From NCBI RefSeq assembly GCF_002288525.1, contig NZ_CP023067.1:124001-188000 (forward strand): a DNA stretch of 64,000 nucleotides. Reading direction: 5' to 3'. Position numbers and translations under genes: made by a program. The notes below the pieces were generated by a model. The model was not told the DNA's origin, did no database searches, and saw only the letters and a list, made by a program, of their open reading frames with translations. Origin of the DNA: Sinorhizobium sojae CCBAU 05684. GTDB taxonomy: Bacteria > Pseudomonadota > Alphaproteobacteria > Rhizobiales > Rhizobiaceae. Below, piece after piece: positions 8,920 to 15,356 of the stretch; the first letter of the stretch is position 1, and each line of letters begins with the position of its first letter.

Positions 8920-8978
8920 GGCCTTTTTAGCTATTTGTTTAACGTGGCTGCAAGCCGACCGGCCAAATCACCACGGGA
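8920..8978 (-). promoter_or_regulatory. SAM-II riboswitch of metZ
   Basis: The minus strand matches the SAM-II (metA motif) aptamer as I recall it. P1 is CGTGG (8971-8975) with CCACG (8943-8947). The conserved loop TGATTTGGCC follows, then TTGCAGCCACG, TTAAACAA and AGCTAAAAAGGCC. The pseudoknot would pair loop GGCC (8961-8964) with 3' GGCC (8920-8923). SAM-II is an alphaproteobacterial S-adenosylmethionine sensor found upstream of met genes, so methionine sufficiency should reduce metZ expression. The fit of aptamer, promoter and terminator makes this call strong without a covariance-model search. Confidence 0.9.
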
Positions 8979-8985
8979 TAAAGCT

Positions 8986-9014
8986 CCAATACTGCTTGGC
9001 TGTGCTTGCGTCAA
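8986..9014 (-). promoter_or_regulatory. Promoter of the metZ riboswitch transcript
   Basis: Minus strand -35 TTGACG (9009-9014), 17-bp spacer, -10 TATTGG (8986-8991). The predicted start, near 8979, coincides with the first base of the SAM-II aptamer, as expected for a riboswitch leader. Confidence 0.65.
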
Positions 9015-9059
9015 TTCCCGGAGTTTGGTTTTGTCTGGCAGGTTGACAAGAGGATCGCA

Positions 9060-10157
9060 ATGGCCCGGGAAACAGGGATTTTGGCGGACCGCGCGATTGC
9101 CGCGCTGCATGCGTCGGGACGGTTGAAGAGCGAAAGGGCGCTGGATCATGACCAGATCCAGCCGGCCAGCCTGGATCTTCGCCTTGGTTCCAGGGCATTC
9201 CGGGTGCGTGCGAGTTTCATGCCGGGGCCGGCCCATCTGGTAGCCGACAAGCTCGATCGACTGAAGCTGCACGTCGTCGATCTCAGCGAAGGTGCGGTAC
9301 TGGAAACGGGTTGCGTCTACATCGTGCCGCTGATGGAGAGCCTTGCACTTACGGAAAACATGTCGGCCTCGGCCAATCCGAAGAGCTCGACCGGACGGCT
9401 GGATATCTTTACCCGCGTCATCACCGACCGGGCACAGGAGTTCGACAAGATTCCGGCCGGCTATAGCGGCCCGCTCTATCTCGAAATCAGCCCGCGGACC
9501 TTCCCGATCGTCGTGCGGCGCGGCTCGCGGCTCTCGCAAATCCGCTTCCGTGTAGGGCAATCGGTGCTCTCCGAACAGGAGTTGCTGGCGCTGCACGAGA
9601 GCGATACGCTCGTTGCCAGCGAGCGGCCAAACATCACCGGCGGCGGCATCGCGCTTTCGATCGACCTCAAGGGCACCGGCCCGGATGGGCTGATCGGCTA
9701 TCGCGGCAAGCACCACACCTCGGTCGTCGACGTCGACAAGAAAGCCCAACACCCGGTCTTCGACTTCTGGGAACCGCTCTATAGCCGCGGTCGTGACGAT
9801 CTGATCCTCGATCCGGACGAATTCTACATCCTCGTCTCGCGCGAGGCAGTGCACGTGCCGCCGCTTTACGCTGCCGAGATGACGCCCTTCGATCCGCTCG
9901 TCGGCGAATTCCGCGTCCACTATGCCGGCTTTTTCGATCCTGGCTTCGGCCATGCCTCCGCGGGCGGCAGCGGCAGCCGCGCCGTGCTCGAGGTCCGCAG
10001 CCACGAGGTACCCTTCATTCTCGAACACGGGCAGATCGTCGGCCGCCTGATCTACGAGCACATGCTGGAGCGGCCCGACGGGCTTTACGGTCTCGATCTC
10101 GGGTCGAATTATCAGGCGCAGGGGCTCAAGCTCTCCAAGCATTTTCGCGCCGAGTGA
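9060..10157 (+). CDS. dcd: 2'-deoxycytidine 5'-triphosphate deaminase (long form)
   Basis: Deaminates dCTP to dUTP on the route to thymidylate. At 365 residues it is about twice the length of E. coli Dcd and matches the alphaproteobacterial long form, which carries two trimeric-dUTPase-like halves. Visible markers are the N-terminal GILADRAIAALHASGRL, the DQIQPASLDLRLGSRAFRV block shared with Dcd/dUTPase folds, NPKSSTGRLDIFTRVITD (substrate-binding S-S-T-G-R), and a second half with GYRGKHHT and VLEVRSHEVPFILEHGQ. The ATG at 9060 is preceded by AAGAGGA; an in-frame ATG 54 bases upstream was rejected. tRNA-Gly follows closely. Confidence 0.88.
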   Translation: MARETGILADRAIAALHASGRLKSERALDHDQIQPASLDLRLGSRAFRVRASFMPGPAHLVADKLDRLKLHVVDLSEGAVLETGCVYIVPLMESLALTENMSASANPKSSTGRLDIFTRVITDRAQEFDKIPAGYSGPLYLEISPRTFPIVVRRGSRLSQIRFRVGQSVLSEQELLALHESDTLVASERPNITGGGIALSIDLKGTGPDGLIGYRGKHHTSVVDVDKKAQHPVFDFWEPLYSRGRDDLILDPDEFYILVSREAVHVPPLYAAEMTPFDPLVGEFRVHYAGFFDPGFGHASAGGSGSRAVLEVRSHEVPFILEHGQIVGRLIYEHMLERPDGLYGLDLGSNYQAQGLKLSKHFRAE

Positions 10158-10206
10158 GCATTGTGCTTGACAGATCGCGGCCATTGAGGAAATTTCCGCT
10201 TCTGAC

Positions 10207-10281
10207 GCGGGTGTAGTTCAGTGGTAGAACGCCAGCTTCCCAAGCTTGATGTCGTCGGTTCGATCCCGATCACCCGCTCCA
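10207..10281 (+). tRNA. tRNA-Gly, anticodon CCC
   Basis: Complete cloverleaf: acceptor GCGGGTG / CACCCGC, D-arm GTTC / GAAC, anticodon loop TTCCCAA (anticodon CCC, reading GGG), T-arm GTCGG-TTCGATC-CCGAT, discriminator T and encoded CCA. The anticodon stem CCAGC / GCTTG has one C-U mismatch at the second pair. TTGACA at 10167-10172 may be its -35, but the -10 is poor. The following binding-protein gene begins about 26 bp later. Confidence 0.95.
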
Positions 10282-10307
10282 TTTTTCCTGCCGGTGACCG
10301 TTTGAGC

Positions 10308-11168
10308 GTGGCAAATCGAATCCATGCCCTGTTTTGGGCGATGCTGGGTCTCCTGACCGTTTGCGCGTCGCTTGCGGCCGGTGGGGCGCTCGCCGAGTCG
10401 AAGGACCTCCCTCTGCTTTTCGACGCCCGCGAGCGCATCGCCAAACCCGACTTGAGCGCCTTGCCGCGTTTGCGCTTCCTCACCACCGTCGATTTCCCGC
10501 CCTTCAATTTTATCGACCAGTCCGGAAAGCTCTCGGGCTTCCATGTCGACCTCGCCCGCGAAATCTGCCGGGAGCTTGAAATCGAGCCGAAATGCCAGAT
10601 CCAGGCGGTGACCTATGAGGAACTGGCGCCCGCGCTGGAAGAGGGGCGTGGCGAGGCGATCGCCGCCGGCGTAGCCGTCACGCCGGAGCTCAGGCAGCGT
10701 TTTGCCTTTTCCCGGGCCTTCATGCAATTGCCGGCGCGGTTCGCCCTCAACACCAAGGCGGCAAATGGCGTGGAAAGCCCGGCCGACCTCGCCGGCAAGC
10801 CTGTAGGCGTTGTCTCCGGCACGACGCACGAAGCCATGTTCAAGGCCTTCTTCCCTCGGCTCAGAGCCATGGCCTTTCCCGATCGGGAAGCAATGCTCTC
10901 TGCGCTGCGGGAGGGCAGGGTTGTGGCCGCCTTTTCAGACGGCATGCAACTCTCCTTCTGGGTTTCCGGCGGCGTGGCCGCAGGCTGCTGCGGTCTGATG
11001 GACGGCGCCTATTTTTCGCGCCGCTTCCTTGGCGAAGGGCTGACGATCGTCAACCGAAAGAGCGAGCCCGCCCTGACCCAGGCGATCGACCATGCCCTGC
11101 TGGCACTCTCGCGCAGCGGCAGGCTCGAGGAGATCTACCTGCGCTATTTTCCGAACGGGATCTATTGA
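10308..11168 (+). CDS. Periplasmic amino-acid-type substrate-binding protein (family 3), orphan
   Basis: Extracytoplasmic solute-binding protein with a signal peptide (hydrophobic FWAMLGLLTVCASLAAGGALA, cleavage after ALA). The mature domain begins RLRFLTTVDFPPFNFIDQSGKLSGFHVDLAREICRE in two adjoining blocks, the classic SBP_bac_3 opening, and continues through VGVVSGTTHEAM to a C-terminal GRLEEIYLRYF. Length is 286 residues from the GTG chosen. The start is uncertain: a TTG at 10302 and an ATG at 10341 are in frame, none with a strong ribosome site. Frames reaching into the tRNA are not credible. No permease or ATPase genes adjoin it, so the ligand and partners are unknown. Confidence 0.8.
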   Translation: MANRIHALFWAMLGLLTVCASLAAGGALAESKDLPLLFDARERIAKPDLSALPRLRFLTTVDFPPFNFIDQSGKLSGFHVDLAREICRELEIEPKCQIQAVTYEELAPALEEGRGEAIAAGVAVTPELRQRFAFSRAFMQLPARFALNTKAANGVESPADLAGKPVGVVSGTTHEAMFKAFFPRLRAMAFPDREAMLSALREGRVVAAFSDGMQLSFWVSGGVAAGCCGLMDGAYFSRRFLGEGLTIVNRKSEPALTQAIDHALLALSRSGRLEEIYLRYFPNGIY

Positions 11169-11212
11169 GCGGCTGAATGCCCGAGCCTGCAGCAAAGAGA
11201 CATGCAGCAGCA

Positions 11213-12037
11213 CTACTTCCGTCGAAATGGCAGGATCAGCGACCAGACGAGCTTTGTCGGGTCGAGCCGCCCATAGGCCTTCAGGCCCGTTTCGATCGCG
11301 TCGTCACCGCTTGCAGGATGTGCGATATAGGTCGCGAACAGTCGGTCCCAGATGGAGAGATTGAAGCCATAGTTGGAATTGGTTTCGCCGCTCTCGACGG
11401 AATGGTGAATGCGGTGCATGTCCGGCGTGACGATAAGCCGCCGCAAGAGCCGGTCGGCCCTGCGTGACAGCCGCAGATTGGCGTGGTTGAACATTGCGCA
11501 GACGTTGAGAACGATCTCGAAGATCAGGACGGCGAGCGCCGGGGCGCCGAGCAGGATAATGACCAACCCCTTCCAGGCCATCGAGATCAGGATTTCCAGC
11601 GGATGGAAGCGAAGCGCCGTCGTGACGTCCACCCCGGGATCGCTGTGATGGACCCGGTGGGCGCGCCACAGCAGAGGAACTTTGTGGAATACTACGTGCT
11701 CCAGCCAGACGGCGAAGTCGAGCGCAACGAAGGCGATGATCCCGGCGAGAAACGGCGAAACGCCGAAGCCGGGTAGAACGCCGATCCCACGCGCTTCAGC
11801 CCAGATCGCGACGCCGACGGCGGCCGCCGGAAAGGCGATGCGCAATAGCATGGACGACGCAACGAGAATTGCCAGGTTCGTCGCCCAGCGACGGGCCTTG
11901 AGCATGCGCATCAGTTCCGGCCGCTCAAGCCGCGGATGCAAGAGCTCAAGGACTGCCAGCGCGGCAAAGGCGGCCGCAAAGGCGGCCAGCCGCCAAACCG
12001 GCTCCGCGACACCGAAGAATAGCAGCTCGTCTGTCAT
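11213..12037 (-). CDS. Sterol desaturase / fatty acid hydroxylase family protein
   Basis: Membrane di-iron oxygenase of the fatty acid hydroxylase superfamily. The 274-residue protein has hydrophobic N-terminal segments and the histidine clusters that bind iron: HVVFH, HRVHH, and MHRIHH near the C-terminus, with HANLRL between. The substrate (sterol-like, hopanoid, fatty acid or carotenoid) cannot be deduced. A terminal RIME-like scrap, CAAAGAGACATGCAG, lies at 11193-11207 just past the stop codon. Neighbours give no pathway hint. Confidence 0.85.
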   Translation of the reverse strand: MTDELLFFGVAEPVWRLAAFAAAFAALAVLELLHPRLERPELMRMLKARRWATNLAILVASSMLLRIAFPAAAVGVAIWAEARGIGVLPGFGVSPFLAGIIAFVALDFAVWLEHVVFHKVPLLWRAHRVHHSDPGVDVTTALRFHPLEILISMAWKGLVIILLGAPALAVLIFEIVLNVCAMFNHANLRLSRRADRLLRRLIVTPDMHRIHHSVESGETNSNYGFNLSIWDRLFATYIAHPASGDDAIETGLKAYGRLDPTKLVWSLILPFRRK

Positions 12038-12097
12038 TCACCATCACCCCGGTCGCCGATAGGGCGCCGCGCCGCGTGCTGTCAACGGATGATGCAC

Positions 12098-12194
12098 ACA
12101 GCGCCGCGCGTCTTGTCAGACGCGCAATGTCACTGTGGCACTTTGAATAGCTGCATGTCCTGTTCTTAAATCGAGGTCGATGAAAGGAGATATG
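12098..12194 (+). repeat. RIME-like two-palindrome intergenic repeat, copy 1
   Basis: Palindrome 1 is ACAGCGCCGCGCGTCT / AGACGCGC...CACTGT, with GTC at the tip. After the linker CACTTTGAATAG comes palindrome 2, opening CTGCATGTC and closing GGAGATATG, with TTAAATCG / TCGATGAA inside. The second palindrome is somewhat decayed. The design matches the rhizobial RIME elements as I recall them: about 100 bp, two large palindromes, intergenic. It sits between the minus-strand desaturase and TerB-like genes. Confidence 0.8.
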
Positions 12195-12214
12195 GGTAGC
12201 CGGTTCGCCAGCGG

Positions 12215-12625
12215 CTATTTGCGGAAGCGTGCGATAGCGCCGCGCTCGATCGCAGCACAGGTGAGCTTGTCCAGCTGGAACCGGTCACGCAGCAATTGCA
12301 GGAGGCGGATCTCCTCGTTGCGGATGCGCTGATCGGCGGCAGCGATCTCTACGGCAAGCGCATAGGCGGTATCGTATAGCCGTTGCGGCAGTGCCTCGCG
12401 CACCATCTCCAGCGTCACGTCGAGGCCCTCCGGGGCGGCAAGCTGGGTCGCGCACTCGCGGCCGATATGAATCAGTTCGTTCTCATCAAAGCCATCGAAG
12501 GCCGGCAGAAAGCGCACGAGCCCGCCTATACGCGCGAATTCGTCGTCGGTCATGTCGCGGTCGACGGCGGACATCATCACCATGACGTAGACAAGGGCTT
12601 CATGTTGGCTGAGCTTTGAGGGCAT
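12215..12625 (-). CDS. TerB-like (tellurite resistance TerB family) protein
   Basis: A 136-residue all-helical protein of the TerB / DjlA N-terminal type. Its blocks are EALVYVMVMMSAVDRDMTDDE, FARIGGLVRFLPAFDGFDEN and a second DRDMT-like turn, AAADQRIRNEEIRLLQLL. These acidic turns (D-x-D / AADQRIRxEE) are the putative metal-binding feature of the fold. The ATG follows GGAG. The link to tellurite is inherited from the family name and is not supported here, since no ter operon is present. The nearest gene on the same strand is the nuclease-like protein 28 bp upstream. Confidence 0.82.
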   Translation of the reverse strand: MPSKLSQHEALVYVMVMMSAVDRDMTDDEFARIGGLVRFLPAFDGFDENELIHIGRECATQLAAPEGLDVTLEMVREALPQRLYDTAYALAVEIAAADQRIRNEEIRLLQLLRDRFQLDKLTCAAIERGAIARFRK

Positions 12626-12652
12626 TGGGTCACTCCAAGGAAGTTGCAGCGG

Positions 12653-13456
12653 TTAGTTGGGAACTTCGCTTCCGGCTTGCAAGCCTCCTGCGTTCGATCC
12701 GCGATTGAGATCCCGCGGGTCCTCGCCGTAAAAGCCGCGTCTTGCTTTTCGGGCGGCGTTCGTTGCCGCCTCGAGCGAAGTGCCGGGCAGAGCAATGGCC
12801 CAGCCATTGGTCGCAAGCCATTCGGCAGCGTTCTGGCCACCGACGGTGCAGGTGGCGACGGTGGCGCCGTCCCGCTTCTCTTCCATGTGATCGCAGACGA
12901 GCGCGCGGCCCCTGAGGAAATTACGGAACGCCGTGCGCGCGATCATGCCGCAGGGCCAGGTCTCGCCACTTTCACCACAGACCTTTTCGGCGCTTTCCTG
13001 ATCTATCTCCCTGAACTGAAGGGTCATGTCGCCGGATCGGACTAGTCCCGCGGCTAGCGCAACCGGGCGGTGAAGGACAATCGTCGCGGGCTTCTGGTCT
13101 ATCTGCGGCCCGGAGAGTGGAGGGCGCGGTGCAACGCGTTCGAGCGGCCGCGCAAGGTCGTCTTCCGGAAGAGCGAAGAGACCGGGCTCGACGGATCGTA
13201 CGGGCAGGCGGGCGCTCTTTACGGCTGCGCCCTGTCCGGGGGAGTCCTTTTCGGCAGCGGGCGGTGGGGGCGAGACGGGTATGCCCTGCACAGGGGCGGC
13301 CTTTTCCGTCGCAGCCAGATCCGGGACTTCAAGAACGAAATCAGGCGATACGGCGCTGTCGCGGTCGCGAATGGCGGCAACGCCGCCCATCAGGAGGCCG
13401 GCGAAGACTAGGATGGCGGCGAGGTTGCCGGCGATGGTGACGAGTTGCTGCCGCAT
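12653..13456 (-). CDS. Membrane-anchored thermonuclease-fold protein, probably degenerate
   Basis: The 267-residue protein has an N-terminal signal anchor (ITIAGNLAAILVFAGLLMGG-type segment at about residues 6-26). A proline- and alanine-rich linker follows to about 130, then a C-terminal domain resembling staphylococcal nuclease: TLQFREIDQES, CGMIARTAFRNFLRG, ATCTVGGQNAAEWLATNGWAIAL. The active-site pattern (R-x-x-G-I-D-x-P-E and the later arginine) is not intact, so catalysis is doubtful. Several cysteines in the domain fit periplasmic disulfides. The start is the ATG 13 bp after the S24 gene's stop, suggesting co-transcription; 14 extra in-frame codons overlapping that gene were rejected. 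Confidence 0.72.
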   Translation of the reverse strand: MRQQLVTIAGNLAAILVFAGLLMGGVAAIRDRDSAVSPDFVLEVPDLAATEKAAPVQGIPVSPPPPAAEKDSPGQGAAVKSARLPVRSVEPGLFALPEDDLARPLERVAPRPPLSGPQIDQKPATIVLHRPVALAAGLVRSGDMTLQFREIDQESAEKVCGESGETWPCGMIARTAFRNFLRGRALVCDHMEEKRDGATVATCTVGGQNAAEWLATNGWAIALPGTSLEAATNAARKARRGFYGEDPRDLNRGSNAGGLQAGSEVPN

Positions 13457-13469
13457 TGGCAAGAATGTC

Positions 13470-14117
13470 CTACTGGCTGGCCCAGAGGATCCGGGCAATC
13501 CATTCGACGTCCTTCATCTCGAAACTGCGATTGGGATGTTCGGGGTTGAGCGATAGGAGGTCTATGCCGCGGGGCGTCAGTCGCGCCAGCACCTTGGCCA
13601 TGACCTCGCCCGCCTGCGTCTTGACGACGACGCGGTCGCCACGCCGCACTTGCGCGCTCGGGTCGACGATCAGGATATCGCCGTCCCGGTAAAGCGGCAA
13701 CATGCTGTCGCCCTGGACCTCGAGCGCATAGACGCCCGCCCGGTTCTCCTCGGCGACGGGAAAGTCGATCTGGTCCCAGCCTTGCCCGGCCGGAAAGCCG
13801 CCGTCATCGAAATAGCCGCCCGCGCCGGCCTGGGCAAAGCCGAGCAGCGGAATTCCCGGTGTACGCCCTGGGAACATAGCCCCACTCCCGGGCTGCAGGA
13901 GTGCCATGAACTGCTCGACCGTCGCGCCCGTTGCATCGAGGACTTTCGAGATCGATTCCGTCGAGGGCCAGCGATCGCGGCCGTCGGCGGACTTGCGCTT
14001 TGAGCGGTTGAAGGAGGTCGGATCGAGACCGGCCCTGCGCGCAAGCCCGGACGGCGAAAGCCGATGACGCTCTGCCAGCGCGTCGATCGCGCGCCAGATG
14101 CTGTCATGTGAGAGCAT
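13470..14117 (-). CDS. HTH / S24 peptidase-fold transcriptional regulator (LexA- or phage-repressor-like)
   Basis: The 215-residue regulator has an N-terminal XRE-type helix-turn-helix (LSPSGLARRAGLDPTSFNRS). Its C-terminal S24 domain keeps the catalytic pair S138 in VQGDSMLPLY and K175 in EVMAKVL. Residues 95-101 (AQAGAGG) offer an Ala-Gly bond where LexA/CI-type proteins self-cleave, so RecA-stimulated or ligand-triggered self-cleavage is possible. The start at MLSHDSIW was preferred over an ATG four codons earlier on family pattern; neither has a strong ribosome site. The nuclease-like gene follows closely. No phage genes surround it. The 341 bp upstream hold only a RIME fragment. Confidence 0.82.
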   Translation of the reverse strand: MLSHDSIWRAIDALAERHRLSPSGLARRAGLDPTSFNRSKRKSADGRDRWPSTESISKVLDATGATVEQFMALLQPGSGAMFPGRTPGIPLLGFAQAGAGGYFDDGGFPAGQGWDQIDFPVAEENRAGVYALEVQGDSMLPLYRDGDILIVDPSAQVRRGDRVVVKTQAGEVMAKVLARLTPRGIDLLSLNPEHPNRSFEMKDVEWIARILWASQ

Positions 14118-14416
14118 GTCGAATTCCATCCCTGAAGGTGGTCGACGCCGTCCCTTGCCGTTGCTCCAATGCAGGTCGCCCGTATGTGTGTAGCGTTCGC
14201 GGGGAGACGAAGTGCATAGAACTGATGCGCCTTTCGATCCGATCAGAGGTGACGCCTTACAGCGCACCGAGGATCCCTTCGGACGCACCGAGGGCGCTGT
14301 GGAAATCTACCCATCCGAAAATCAGGTCCAATTTCCTGGCCGATGCGCTAGACTATCCGAGCAGGGGAAGGTCGTAAAGAACGCAAAGGAAAATAGTCCT
14401 CGAGAAACTGCCGGCC

Positions 14417-14452
14417 TACAGCGCCGCGCGTCTGAAAAGAGGCGCAAAGCTC
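14417..14452 (+). repeat. RIME-like fragment, copy 2 (palindrome 1 only)
   Basis: TACAGCGCCGCGCGTCTG then AAAAGAGGCGCAAAGCTC: the first palindrome of the repeat with a decayed right arm and no second palindrome. It ends 6 bp from the HxlR stop codon and may act as a terminator for that gene. Nothing else was recognised between 14118 and 14458. Confidence 0.6.
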
Positions 14453-14458
14453 CATGCG

Positions 14459-14986
14459 CTATCCGCCGGTTTCGGCAGACTCCTGCTGCTTCGCCTTGCG
14501 GGCGACAACGTCCTCATAGGCCGACTGCAGGACCTGCCGAACCGAAATCGCCTCCGGCGACCTCACGGCCGTGCCGAGATGTTCGACCCTGAGTTCGTCC
14601 ATGAAGCGCTGCCACAGCGCCGGCCCACCTTCCTCCATCAGTTGCGCGCGGATGCTGAGCTCTGCGCTCACTGGCAGGTAACGCCGGCCCCAGGCGCCGA
14701 GATGCGCCATGATCGGCACCAGCGCGATCGTCTTTTCCGTCAGGCTGTAGATTGCCTTCTGCTTATGGCTGGGGTCGTCGCTCTTCGTCAGCATGCCCAT
14801 CTCCGTGAGCGTCCTCAGCCGGTCGGCGAGGATATTGGAGGAAATGCCTTCCTCGGAGCGCAACAGCTCGCGGAAATGCCGTTTGCCTCCGAAGATCATG
14901 TCGCGGATGATCAAGAGGCTCCACTTGTCGCCGAAGACTTCGAGCGAGAGGTTGATCGGGCATCCCGAGCGGTGGTCGTCAGTCAT
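14459..14986 (-). CDS. HxlR-family winged-helix transcriptional regulator
   Basis: Winged-helix regulator of the HxlR (MarR-like) family, 175 residues. It opens SGCPINLSLEVFGDKWSLLIIRDM, with the family-defining N-terminal cysteine and W-S-L-L-I-I-R-D-x-x-F-G block. GISSNILADRLRTLTEMGML (recognition helix and wing) and YSLTEKTIALVPIMAHLGAW follow. HxlR proteins are often redox- or aldehyde-responsive and control an adjacent gene. Here the closest upstream genes are the fad operon beyond a RIME copy, and no target is evident. The C-terminal extension past residue 110 is longer than the minimal family. Confidence 0.88.
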   Translation of the reverse strand: MTDDHRSGCPINLSLEVFGDKWSLLIIRDMIFGGKRHFRELLRSEEGISSNILADRLRTLTEMGMLTKSDDPSHKQKAIYSLTEKTIALVPIMAHLGAWGRRYLPVSAELSIRAQLMEEGGPALWQRFMDELRVEHLGTAVRSPEAISVRQVLQSAYEDVVARKAKQQESAETGG

Positions 14987-15089
14987 GTTGGCCTCCGGGC
15001 GAACGGCGCTGCCTACTGTTGCCCACGCCGCTCAGAACTGCTTGCAGTATTGCATCGGTTTGGAATCCCTGCAATGGCATTCGACCGGC

Positions 15090-15219
15090 TACAGACGCCG
15101 CGCGTCTTATAAGACGCTGAGGCGCCGCGTGTCTTTTCAGACGCGCGAAGGTCGCTGTAGCACTCTGCATTGCTGCATGTCTTTGCCCTTATCGCGAGTT
15201 CGATTCAAAGAGACATGCA
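15090..15219 (+). repeat. RIME-like repeat, copy 3 (with extra half palindrome)
   Basis: A partial first palindrome (TACAGACGCCGCGCGTCTTATAAGACGC) is followed by a second version (GGCGCCGCGTGTCTTTTCAGACGCGCG...CGCTGTAG), the linker CACTCTGCATTG and palindrome 2 closing AGAGACATGCA. It looks like a copy with an internal duplication of palindrome 1. It lies in the 370-bp gap between the hxlR start and the fad terminator. Confidence 0.75.
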
Positions 15220-15306
15220 CTGTCCTAGCCGCCAGCCGAGATCAGACTACGGTTGCAAGCGCTTTGCCGCTAATCGATTTGATCCGGGTCGATCTTCATG
15301 CGGTGC

Positions 15307-15335
15307 AAAAAAAGGCCGCACCTGATGGGCGGCCC
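15307..15335 (-). terminator. Intrinsic terminator of the fad operon
   Basis: Read on the minus strand, a GGCCGC-type stem (15314-15319 with 15329-15334) is followed by seven T residues. It lies 22 bp past the fadB stop codon and closes the three-gene operon. Confidence 0.85.
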
Positions 15336-15356
15336 TTCGCTGTAGGGGGTGCGAAG

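Noticed and set aside
7214-9046. 610-codon plus-strand open frame across metZ and the phosphatidyltransferase
   Set aside because: It runs antisense to metZ and out of phase with the phosphatidyltransferase, and crosses the riboswitch and two terminators.
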